In this document: piece after piece, positions 7,571 through 12,226 of the stretch
Layout: each line of letters starts with the position of its first letter
Position numbering within the stretch: position 1 is the first letter of the stretch
Assembly (NCBI GenBank): GCA_009774255.1
Contig: VSNK01000134.1
Span: 1-14,600, forward strand
From: Faecalicatena sp.
GTDB taxonomy: Bacteria > Bacillota > Clostridia > Lachnospirales > Lachnospiraceae
DNA length: 14,600 bases
Reading direction: 5' to 3'
Made by a program: the position numbers and the translations under genes
Notes under the pieces: model-generated
Told to the model about the DNA's origin: nothing
The model's input: the letters and a program-made list of their open reading frames with translations, nothing else
The model's database searches: none

Positions 7571-7592
7571 GTTACAGGGGTCGAAATGTAAC
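7571..7592. repeat. Short GTTACA/TGTAAC hairpin
   Basis: GTTACA at 7571-7576 and TGTAAC at 7587-7592 form a 6-bp stem with a 10-base loop, placed exactly between the 163-bp palindrome and the next inverted-repeat element. The same tip sequence caps hairpins at 9541-9579 and 10819-10855, suggesting a shared dispersed motif. Confidence 0.55.
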
Positions 7593-7800
7593 AATATTTC
7601 CAGCTGTGCGGTTGGATGCTCTAAAGAGCATCCAACCCACTTATCCATTCGCAAAAACCGTGCTGACGCACTCTTACGTCTGCTAACGCAGCCGCTTTTT
7701 GCTCATTAATAAGTGGGTTGCTGACTCACCAGGTTATTTGCATTGCAATAAATTGCATGCAAATGACCTGGCGAATCGCAACCGCACAGCTGGCAATATT
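7593..7800. repeat. 208-bp element with 22-bp terminal inverted repeats and internal hairpins
   Basis: The first 22 bases (7593-7614) match the reverse complement of the last 22 (7779-7800) at 21 positions. Inside are three more stems. The first is a perfect 13-bp stem, 7610-7622 with 7625-7637. The second is an 86-bp palindrome at 7634-7719, with AACCCACTTA at one end, TAAGTGGGTT at the other, and GCAAAAA/TTTTTGC pairing on the same centre. The third is 7729-7743 with 7757-7771 (14 of 15). The first stem overlaps both the outer repeat and the second palindrome, so alternative folds compete. Folded out, it is an outer stem closing three arms. It ends 10 bases before the regulator's RBS. No clear target-site duplication or transposase is present. 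Confidence 0.85.
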
Positions 7801-7827
7801 TGTGGATATCGGAGGAGGAATTCTGAT

Positions 7828-9057
7828 TTGAAAGAACATATAGATCTTCTGAAATTATACAATCGAATATTTGACATTCTTCCGACCGGCAATATACAGA
7901 AACTAATGGAGATTTGCTACGAGACACTTGGAGTGCCGATCCTGACAGCGGATATCATGTACAATCTGTACGGCATTGCGCCAAAGAAAAAGTGCGGCGA
8001 TTATTTCTGGGATTATCTGTTAGAGCACCGCTGCTATACGGATGAGATGATCGTACAGCTTTATCAGGAAGGAATCATGCAGACGGCAGACCTGAATGAT
8101 ACTCCTTATATGATAGATTTCGGGGAGGCCGGTGAAGGCCATCCCAAGCTTCTCGGACTGATCAAGGTGAATCATGTGACAGAAGGATATGTAGTCATGC
8201 AGTGCCAAAAGGAAGAAATTACTTCTGAACTTATGGAGGCAATGAAGATTACCGCGAATGCATGCGGTCTGTTGCTGAAAGATATGGTCAAAAATCACGG
8301 TTCCGAAGTGACTCACAAAAAAATTTTTGCAGATGCGCTGTTTAACCATCGAATCCGGTCACCGCAGCAGTTGGAATTGTGGTATAAAAAGACCGGTATC
8401 TGCCTGACTGCCAATTTTTGCATCCTCGCGGTCCGCATGGATCATGTGCGTGAAAAAAATATCCTGGCATTCCTGCGCAAATCGATACAGCAATTTTACC
8501 CACGGCAACTGTCCGTCATTCAGAATGACACCCTTTACATTCTATTGTACGGCCTTTTAGGGAAAGCGGACAAGCTGCCTGATGAACGGCAATTGCAGGC
8601 GATACTGACAAAATTCAATGCCTGCTGCGGTGTAAGCAATTTTTTTGATAAGCTTCTGGAAATCAGCAATTATCAGATTCAGGCTCACGACGCGCTGATA
8701 CTGGGAAAGTCATCTGACCCGGAAAAACGCATACGGTCATATAAGAATTATTATCTTCCGGCTATTTTCTCACTGCATGTTTCGCAGATGCCTGTTTGTA
8801 ATTACGTATCCCCGGTCATTACCCAGATACAGCAATATGACCTTGCGTATTCTACGGATTTTTCAGATACATTAAAGGAATACGTCAATAATCTGTGCAA
8901 TGCTTCCGCAGCGGCAGACGCGCTCCACATCCACCGTAACTCATTGATGTATCGGATCAATAAGATTGAAGAGATCACAGATGTTTCGCTGAAAGATTAT
9001 CAAACATTTTTACACCTGATCGTCAGCTTTTACATGTTAGAGATTGAGCAAAAATAA
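7828..9057 (+). CDS. PucR/CdaR-family transcriptional regulator
   Basis: This is a DNA-binding regulator, 409 residues from the TTG at 7828. The open frame reaches back to an ATG at 7699, but that part is encoded by the inverted-repeat element. AGGAGG at 7813-7818, 9 bases before TTG, marks the true start. The C terminus holds the PucR-type helix-turn-helix: a DTLKEYVNNLCNASAAADAL helix, then HIHRNSLMYRINKIEEITDV (from about residue 367). The middle (about 180-300) resembles the degenerate GGDEF-like domain of CdaR proteins. The N-terminal 150 residues look like a ligand-sensing part of unrecognised type. It is divergent from the alcohol dehydrogenase/flavin reductase operon, so that operon is its likely target and its substrate the likely inducer. 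The long structured leader suggests additional control of the regulator itself. Confidence 0.88.
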   Translation: MKEHIDLLKLYNRIFDILPTGNIQKLMEICYETLGVPILTADIMYNLYGIAPKKKCGDYFWDYLLEHRCYTDEMIVQLYQEGIMQTADLNDTPYMIDFGEAGEGHPKLLGLIKVNHVTEGYVVMQCQKEEITSELMEAMKITANACGLLLKDMVKNHGSEVTHKKIFADALFNHRIRSPQQLELWYKKTGICLTANFCILAVRMDHVREKNILAFLRKSIQQFYPRQLSVIQNDTLYILLYGLLGKADKLPDERQLQAILTKFNACCGVSNFFDKLLEISNYQIQAHDALILGKSSDPEKRIRSYKNYYLPAIFSLHVSQMPVCNYVSPVITQIQQYDLAYSTDFSDTLKEYVNNLCNASAAADALHIHRNSLMYRINKIEEITDVSLKDYQTFLHLIVSFYMLEIEQK

Positions 9058-9083
9058 TTTTCAAATAGGAGGAAAACGCGGAA

Positions 9084-9194
9084 ATGATCAGAGAAGAGGC
9101 ATTGTCATATCAGCAGCAGATCCGTCATTTAAAGAACGGTACAAGAATAATGGCGGGAATGCTGTATGGGTGTTATATGAGTTGTCAGAAGTAA
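9084..9194 (+). CDS. Small orphan ORF (36 residues) after the regulator
   Basis: An ATG at 9084 with AGGAGG at 9067-9072 (11-base gap) opens a 36-codon frame starting MIREEALSYQQQIRHLKNG and ending CYMSCQK. It begins 26 bases after the regulator stop with no terminator between, so it would be co-transcribed. The strong RBS argues for real translation. Its last four codons overlap the -35 box of the toxin promoter. I do not recognise it. It could be a genuine small protein with two close cysteines near the end, or the N-terminal remnant of a gene cut off when the toxin cassette arrived. Confidence 0.5.
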   Translation: MIREEALSYQQQIRHLKNGTRIMAGMLYGCYMSCQK

Positions 9195-9210
9195 AAAGAT
9201 ATGGTAGAAT
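9182..9210 (+). promoter_or_regulatory. Sigma-A promoter of the type I toxin
   Basis: TTGTCA (9182-9187), 17 bases, TAGAAT (9205-9210). Both boxes match the consensus at five of six positions. The predicted transcript would begin near 9217, about 63 bases before the toxin ATG. Confidence 0.7.
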
Positions 9211-9226
9211 CTATTAAGGAGTGATC

Positions 9227-9253
9227 GTGTTACAAGGTGGAAAGCCTCCCTAA
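9227..9253 (+). other. Possible 8-codon leader ORF in the toxin mRNA
   Basis: GTG at 9227 with AAGGAG at 9216-9221 opens an eight-codon frame (MLQGGKPP) that stops at 9251-9253, inside the left arm of the RBS-sequestering hairpin. A ribosome stopping there could open the hairpin. Against this, the predicted transcript start is so close that the AAGGAG would lie at the very 5' end, where it may work poorly. Confidence 0.22.
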
Positions 9254-9271
9254 CTTGAAAAAGAAGGGAGG
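9245..9271 (+). promoter_or_regulatory. RBS-sequestering hairpin of the toxin mRNA
   Basis: CCTCCCT at 9245-9251 is exactly complementary to AGGGAGG at 9265-9271, the toxin Shine-Dalgarno sequence, across a 13-base loop. Folding would hide the RBS and limit toxin translation, as described for other type I toxins. Confidence 0.7.
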
Positions 9272-9279
9272 TGGTGCGA

Positions 9280-9378
9280 ATGGATACATATGAAGTTTTA
9301 AGCCTGTTATTTCTGGGCGGTTCATTTCTGCTTGCACTGCTTGCCTATATAGATAATAGGAACAACAAGCGAAAATAA
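9280..9378 (+). CDS. Holin-like type I toxin (TxpA/Hol_Tox-type), 32 residues
   Basis: This is a tiny membrane protein beginning MDTYEVLSLLFLGGSFLLAL and ending with the charged tail YIDNRNNKRK. A short acidic N terminus, one hydrophobic span (about residues 6-24) and an Asp-Asn/Lys-Arg tail are the pattern of the Gram-positive 'putative holin-like toxin' family. Such peptides insert in the cell membrane and depolarise it when not silenced by antisense RNA. The ATG at 9280 has AGGGAGG 8 bases upstream, within a hairpin. A sigma-A promoter precedes it, a 12-bp hairpin follows directly, and a convergent promoter lies about 95 bases downstream, giving all parts of a type I toxin-antitoxin locus. 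No phage genes surround it, so it is a chromosomal stand-alone copy. Confidence 0.82.
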   Translation: MDTYEVLSLLFLGGSFLLALLAYIDNRNNKRK

Positions 9379-9466
9379 ATAAACCTACCTTGTACTTGGC
9401 AGTCAGGTAGGTTTATTATGTAATCTTACGTGGGGGCTAACCACTTTGTGGACGGTTGCTCCTATG
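9372..9466 (-). ncRNA. Antisense RNA antitoxin (RatA-like), predicted extent
   Basis: A near-consensus promoter on the minus strand predicts a transcript starting near 9466 and running toward the toxin gene. It would end after the 9378-9417 hairpin, where the minus strand continues TATTTTC. This gives about 95 bases that overlap the toxin mRNA 3' end, including the last codons. A GGGGCTAACC...GGTTGCTCC region at about 9433-9462 can form its 5' stem-loop. Ends are inferred from promoter and hairpin positions only. Confidence 0.65.
9378..9417. terminator. Shared bidirectional terminator of toxin and antitoxin
   Basis: AATAAACCTACC at 9378-9389 is perfectly complementary to 9406-9417 across a 16-base loop. 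The arms are T-rich at their ends, and the minus strand continues TATTTTC, so it can stop both convergent transcripts. Because both RNAs contain it, it is also the natural first contact for sense-antisense pairing. Confidence 0.72.
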
Positions 9467-9472
9467 TTTATG

Positions 9473-9501
9473 ATTATAGCATTGTTTTGTTCATTTGTAA
9501 A
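9473..9501 (-). promoter_or_regulatory. Strong promoter of the antitoxin RNA
   Basis: On the minus strand TTTACA (9501-9496), 17 bases, TATAAT (9478-9473). This is the best promoter match in the window, with a perfect -10 box and a -35 box matching five of six, as expected for an antitoxin RNA that must exceed its toxin mRNA. Confidence 0.78.
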
Positions 9502-9540
9502 TAATTAGTTCAATGTGTTCAGCATTTCCTGTTTAGAAAA

Positions 9541-9579
9541 AGTTACAGGTCACACCATGACCAGGCGTGACCTGTAACT
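9541..9579. repeat. Perfect 13-bp GTTACAG-tipped hairpin
   Basis: AGTTACAGGTCAC (9541-9553) pairs exactly with 9567-9579 around 13 bases. The left arm also nearly matches (12 of 14) the reverse complement of 9836-9849, so the whole 9541-9849 block has its own terminal inverted repeat. Confidence 0.85.
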
Positions 9580-9619
9580 CAGGCCGCATTTTGAATTGCC
9601 TGCGGCAATGGGCGGCCTG
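9580..9619. repeat. CAGGCCGC inverted repeat with inner stem
   Basis: CAGGCCGC (9580-9587) pairs with GCGGCCTG (9612-9619). Inside, ATTGCC (9595-9600) pairs with GGCAAT (9604-9609). It directly abuts the hairpin before it. Confidence 0.75.
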
Positions 9620-9622
9620 AAT

Positions 9623-9789
9623 ACTAGTATAACCCAATTTAAATAACCTTACGTTTCACTGGTCTGCTTTCCCGATAGCACATGTGTAAAAGCCTCAGCG
9701 TAGCCCGCTACGCCTGCGTTTTTACACATGCACTCTCGAAAAAGCATCCTCAGTGAAACAGAAAGGTATTTAAATCGGTTTATACTAGC
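9623..9789. repeat. 167-bp imperfect palindrome
   Basis: The outer 39 bases (9623-9661) match the reverse complement of 9751-9789 at about 32 positions. Farther in, CATGTGTAAAA (9681-9691) pairs with 9720-9730, and at the centre GCGTAGC (9698-9704) pairs with GCTACGC (9707-9713). All share a centre near 9706. Length, nested build and a GCACTCTCG block (from about 9730) recall the 163-bp palindrome at 7403, suggesting one element family. No gene is seen here. Confidence 0.85.
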
Positions 9790-9804
9790 TTTTATGTGCA
9801 TCCT

Positions 9805-9834
9805 CCCGACCAATCAGCGTGGTGATTGGTCGGG
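9805..9834. repeat. Perfect 12-bp hairpin
   Basis: CCCGACCAATCA (9805-9816) pairs with 9823-9834 around GCGTGG. It is followed by no clear T run. It closes the palindrome cluster that fills the space between the toxin locus and the secreted-protein gene. Confidence 0.75.
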
Positions 9835-9877
9835 GTATGACATGTAACTAGAAAAATTTTTATTTTTTGAAAGGATT

Positions 9878-9905
9878 TTCACAGGACATTCGTATTACTT
9901 ATACA
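9878..9905 (+). promoter_or_regulatory. Possible promoter of the secreted protein
   Basis: TTCACA (9878-9883), 16 bases, TATACA (9900-9905), 43 bases before the ATG. Each box has mismatches and the spacer is short. A classical ECF-type AAC...CGT pair was not evident, so which sigma factor reads this gene is open. Confidence 0.3.
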
Positions 9906-9948
9906 AGGAGCTATTCAAGTAGAATCAAAAGTATGGAGGTATTTAAAA

Positions 9949-10692
9949 ATGAAAAAGTCAATTGTTTCCTTTCTTTTAGCGGCTGCTGTCGTCGTTGGCG
10001 GCGTGACGGTGTACGCATCCTCGTCCATGGGACAGCCGAATGCGGCAAAAGGGGGGGAACCGTCCGTGTCTTCTTCTGTATCCGGTGATACGGAAGCCTG
10101 GAAGCAGTCGGAAGAAGCGGCAGCAGCTCAGAAAAAAGCAGTGGATGAAAAAAGAGCAATCGCACAGCAGGAGAGAGAAGAAACTGCGGCGCAGTTGAAA
10201 GCAGATGAAGAAGCGGCGCAGAAGAAAGCAGAAGAAGCGGCGGCAAAGAAGCAGGCGGAAGAGGAAGCAGCAGCGGCAGCAAAGAAGCAGGCGGAAGAAG
10301 AAGCAGCAGCGGCAGCTCAGAAGCAGGCAGAGGAAGCGGCAGCACAGCAGGCAGCAGAAGCAGCGGCAGCGCAGCAGGCAGCAGAGGCGGCAGCGCAGCA
10401 GCAGGCGGCGGCAGAAGCAGCGGCAGTGCAGCAGGCAGCAGCGGTACAGGCCGCTTCCGCGCAGACCACGGTGAATACTCAGGTTGTATCCCAGCCGCTC
10501 TGTCCCTATGGGCATGTACTGGTGGATGGCAATATGTGCGGCTACGCGGACTGCCCCAACGGAAATTGTTATATAGGTAACAATACCTATTCGTCCGGAG
10601 GAGGAAATTACGGCCAGGGCTACCAGGGAGGAAACTGCTATAACTATGGCCATGGCGGCGGCCATCATGGAGGACATGGGTGCAGATGGTGA
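9949..10692 (+). CDS. Secreted Ala/Glu/Gln-rich protein with Cys/Gly/His-rich tail
   Basis: This 247-residue exported protein is of unknown function. Residues 1-24 are a signal peptide (MKKSIVSFLLAAAVVVGGV, then a YASSS cleavage region). Residues about 45-170 are a highly charged, then Gln/Ala-rich, low-complexity helix built from repeated KKQAEEEAAAAA- and QQAAEAAA-like units, probably an extended helix spanning the wall, like TolA stalks. The tail from about 178 has six cysteines (CPYGH, NMCGYADCPNGNCY, GGNCY, GCRW) and a GHGGGHHGGHG run, suggesting a small metal-binding or disulfide-linked domain. GGAGG at 9935-9939 sits 9 bases before the ATG. The next operon encodes an ECF sigma factor and a membrane anti-sigma factor that also ends in a His-rich tail. 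This gene is therefore a plausible regulon member or signal partner, by inference only. Confidence 0.75.
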   Translation: MKKSIVSFLLAAAVVVGGVTVYASSSMGQPNAAKGGEPSVSSSVSGDTEAWKQSEEAAAAQKKAVDEKRAIAQQEREETAAQLKADEEAAQKKAEEAAAKKQAEEEAAAAAKKQAEEEAAAAAQKQAEEAAAQQAAEAAAAQQAAEAAAQQQAAAEAAAVQQAAAVQAASAQTTVNTQVVSQPLCPYGHVLVDGNMCGYADCPNGNCYIGNNTYSSGGGNYGQGYQGGNCYNYGHGGGHHGGHGCRW

Positions 10693-10715
10693 TATGGAAT
10701 AGTATGAACGCCCGT

Positions 10716-10759
10716 CACATACGCTAAGGAGCAGAAAAACCAGCCCCTTAGTATATGTG
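10716..10759 (+). terminator. Hairpin after the secreted-protein gene
   Basis: Fourteen bases at 10716-10729 pair with 10746-10759 with two imperfect positions, around a 16-base loop. It lies 24 bases after the stop. No T run follows the stem, so intrinsic termination is uncertain and readthrough into the sigma operon is possible. Confidence 0.45.
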
Positions 10760-10814
10760 GAAGTGCACAGCCGCATAAGGAATTATGCCGCCTGGCGACT
10801 TCTCAATGGGCTGG
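10740..10814 (+). other. Structured stretch upstream of the sigma operon
   Basis: CCAGCCC (10740-10746) is complementary to GGGCTGG (10808-10814). The pair encloses an imperfect hairpin from GAAGT (about 10760) to ACTTC (about 10802), with a GCATAA/TTATGC inner stem around GGAA. It could be an untranslated-region structure or another dispersed palindrome. I cannot match it to a known riboswitch. Confidence 0.4.
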
Positions 10815-10818
10815 ATGC

Positions 10819-10855
10819 GTTACAGTTTGCGGCCGTTTAGGCCGTGAACTGTAAC
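10819..10855. repeat. GTTACAG-tipped 16-bp hairpin before the sigma gene
   Basis: The 16 bases at 10819-10834 pair with 10840-10855 at 14 positions around GTTTA. The GTTACAG tip is the same as in the hairpin at 9541. It ends 17 bases before the RBS of the sigma factor, so if transcribed it would affect that leader. Confidence 0.78.
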
Positions 10856-10886
10856 GTATATTTAACGGCAGTGGAGGAAGGTCCCT

Positions 10887-11369
10887 ATGCGAAGTGAGCA
10901 GGAGGCTGAGAGAGCGATCGAACTGTATGCGGACACGGTCCGCAGGATTTGTATGCTATATTTAAAAAGCAATTCCGACACAGAGGACATATTTCAGAAT
11001 GTATTTCTGAAGTATGTCCTTTATCCGCATGCGTTCGAAAATGAGGAGCATGAAAAAGCATGGCTGATCCGTGTGACGATTAACGCCTGTAAAGACTATA
11101 TAAAAAGTTTTTTCCGGAGCCGCACGGTCCCGCTTGAGGAAATGGAAGAAATCATGGCAGAGATCCCGGATGATCACAGCGATGTCCTGGAGGCAGTGCT
11201 GTCTCTTCCGGTAAAGTACAGAACAGTGGTCTACCTTTATTTTTATGAACAATATTCGGCGGTAGAGATCAGCAGGCTCCTTGGGAAAAAGGTCAATACG
11301 GTATATACGCTTCTGGCCCGTGCCAAGGCAATGCTGAAGGAACAGCTTGGAGGTGAAGAATTTGAGTAA
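10887..11369 (+). CDS. ECF-type RNA polymerase sigma factor
   Basis: This is a 160-residue alternative sigma factor of the extracytoplasmic-function group. Region 2 is seen in the SDTEDIFQNVFLKYV helix that binds core polymerase and melts the -10 box, followed by EKAWLIRVTINACKDYIKS. After a short linker (about residues 83-107), region 4 runs from EAVLSLPVKYRTVVYLYFYE through SAVEISRLLGKKVNTVYTLL, the helix-turn-helix that reads the -35 box, to ARAKAMLKEQL. GGAGG at 10873-10877 lies 9 bases before ATG. Its stop overlaps the anti-sigma gene start by eight bases, typical of a sigma/anti-sigma pair made in fixed ratio. Such operons usually activate themselves, but I could not identify the promoter. 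Confidence 0.93.
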   Translation: MRSEQEAERAIELYADTVRRICMLYLKSNSDTEDIFQNVFLKYVLYPHAFENEEHEKAWLIRVTINACKDYIKSFFRSRTVPLEEMEEIMAEIPDDHSDVLEAVLSLPVKYRTVVYLYFYEQYSAVEISRLLGKKVNTVYTLLARAKAMLKEQLGGEEFE

Positions 11370-12156
11370 CCTGATTTATGACTCGTTTGATTCGATCCAT
11401 GCCGGACGGGATCTGAAAGAGAAGACAAAAAAATATCTGGCGCGCAGATCCAGTCCCGGACACGCCGGCCGCCTGCGCTATGCCATTGCCGCGGTCGTTC
11501 TGCTGTTTCTCTTGCTGGGAGGCGGAGAATACATTTTTTATATGACGCCTGTCGCGGCCATCAGCATTGACATCAACCCGTCCATGGAGTGGGAGGTGAA
11601 CCGTCTGGACCGTGTGGTTTCTGTGACCTGTTACAATGAGGAAGCGGAGGAGGTGGCGGAAAAGCTGCGCTTCAAACACCGGAAATATGACGACGCAATC
11701 ACCGAACTGCTTGCAAGCACGGAGATGTCCGCCTATCTTTCGGAGGACTCCACGGTCAATTTTTCCGTAGTATCAGAGGATGCCAACCGCTGTGCCAGGA
11801 TGCAGGAACGTGCTGCGGAATGCGCAGGACATTACTGTGCAAATGTAAGCTGCCACGGCGGCAGTACGGAAGAATTGCAGGAAGCAAAGGAAGCCGGAGT
11901 GTCTTTGGGAAAATATCAGGCATATTTGACTCTGCGCGAAGCAGACCCTTCGATCACACTGGAGGAGGTCAGCGGAATGCACATGTGCCAGATCCGGCGG
12001 CTGATCGAGCAATATCAGGCCGGAGACACGGAAGAAGGCCAGGCAAGTATACCGGATGCAGCCAGCGAAGGAAGCTGCCCCCGGAACCAAGACCATACTC
12101 ATTATAATAACGGCGGTTCTCAACACCGCCACAGGCATCATCATGAAGAAAACTGA
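11362..12156 (+). CDS. Membrane anti-sigma factor with RsgI-like outer domain and His-rich tail
   Basis: This is the likely partner that holds the ECF sigma factor inactive at the membrane, 264 residues from a TTG start. The TTG at 11362 is chosen because GGAGG at 11349-11353 lies 8 bases upstream; an earlier in-frame TTG at 11347 lacks this. The first 40 residues are cytoplasmic and would bind sigma. Residues about 41-60 are one membrane span (YAIAAVVLLFLLLGGGEY). Outside, SIDINPSMEWEVNRLDRVVS and the segment after it (about 68-120) match the middle domain of RsgI-type anti-sigma-I factors. An SLGKYQAYLTLREADPSITL segment follows. The last 21 residues contain seven histidines (HTH, then HRHRHHH). 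An RsgI-like domain is normally paired with SigI, not with an ECF sigma. The signal sensed is unknown; the tail suggests metal. Confidence 0.87.
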   Translation: MSNLIYDSFDSIHAGRDLKEKTKKYLARRSSPGHAGRLRYAIAAVVLLFLLLGGGEYIFYMTPVAAISIDINPSMEWEVNRLDRVVSVTCYNEEAEEVAEKLRFKHRKYDDAITELLASTEMSAYLSEDSTVNFSVVSEDANRCARMQERAAECAGHYCANVSCHGGSTEELQEAKEAGVSLGKYQAYLTLREADPSITLEEVSGMHMCQIRRLIEQYQAGDTEEGQASIPDAASEGSCPRNQDHTHYNNGGSQHRHRHHHEEN

Positions 12157-12194
12157 GAGCGGAGCCGGCGATCCGATGGATGCCGTCTCCGCTC
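12157..12194. terminator. Two-way terminator between anti-sigma and alpha-galactosidase genes
   Basis: Thirteen bases at 12157-12169 pair with 12182-12194 (12 of 13), starting right at the anti-sigma stop. On the minus strand the stem is followed by CAGTTTTCTT, a fair T-rich tail for the alpha-galactosidase transcript. On the plus strand a T6 run occurs only further on, near 12223. Confidence 0.6.
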
Positions 12195-12226
12195 TTCGAC
12201 GTAAGCGTGCGTCAACACACACTTTT

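Noticed and set aside
7699..7827. ATG at 7699 as the start of the PucR-type regulator
   Set aside because: The added 43 codons lie in the inverted-repeat element and have no RBS, while TTG at 7828 has AGGAGG at 9 bases.
7195..9850. Insertion sequence or prophage remnant between regulator, toxin and palindromes
   Set aside because: No transposase, integrase or phage gene fragment and no clear target-site duplication could be found. The toxin family is also common on chromosomes.
9867..10088. Plus-strand frame starting MKGFSQDIRI
   Set aside because: It overlaps the signal peptide of the secreted protein out of frame, with no RBS or recognisable domain.
10205..10474. Arg/Gln-rich open frame overlapping the secreted protein
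   Set aside because: A frame-shifted reading of the Ala/Glu/Gln repeats with no RBS of its own.
9976..10776. Minus-strand open frame (266 codons), Cys/Leu/Arg-rich, opposite the secreted protein
   Set aside because: The GCA/GCG/CAG repeats are open in several frames. The signal peptide, RBS and tail all support the plus-strand frame.
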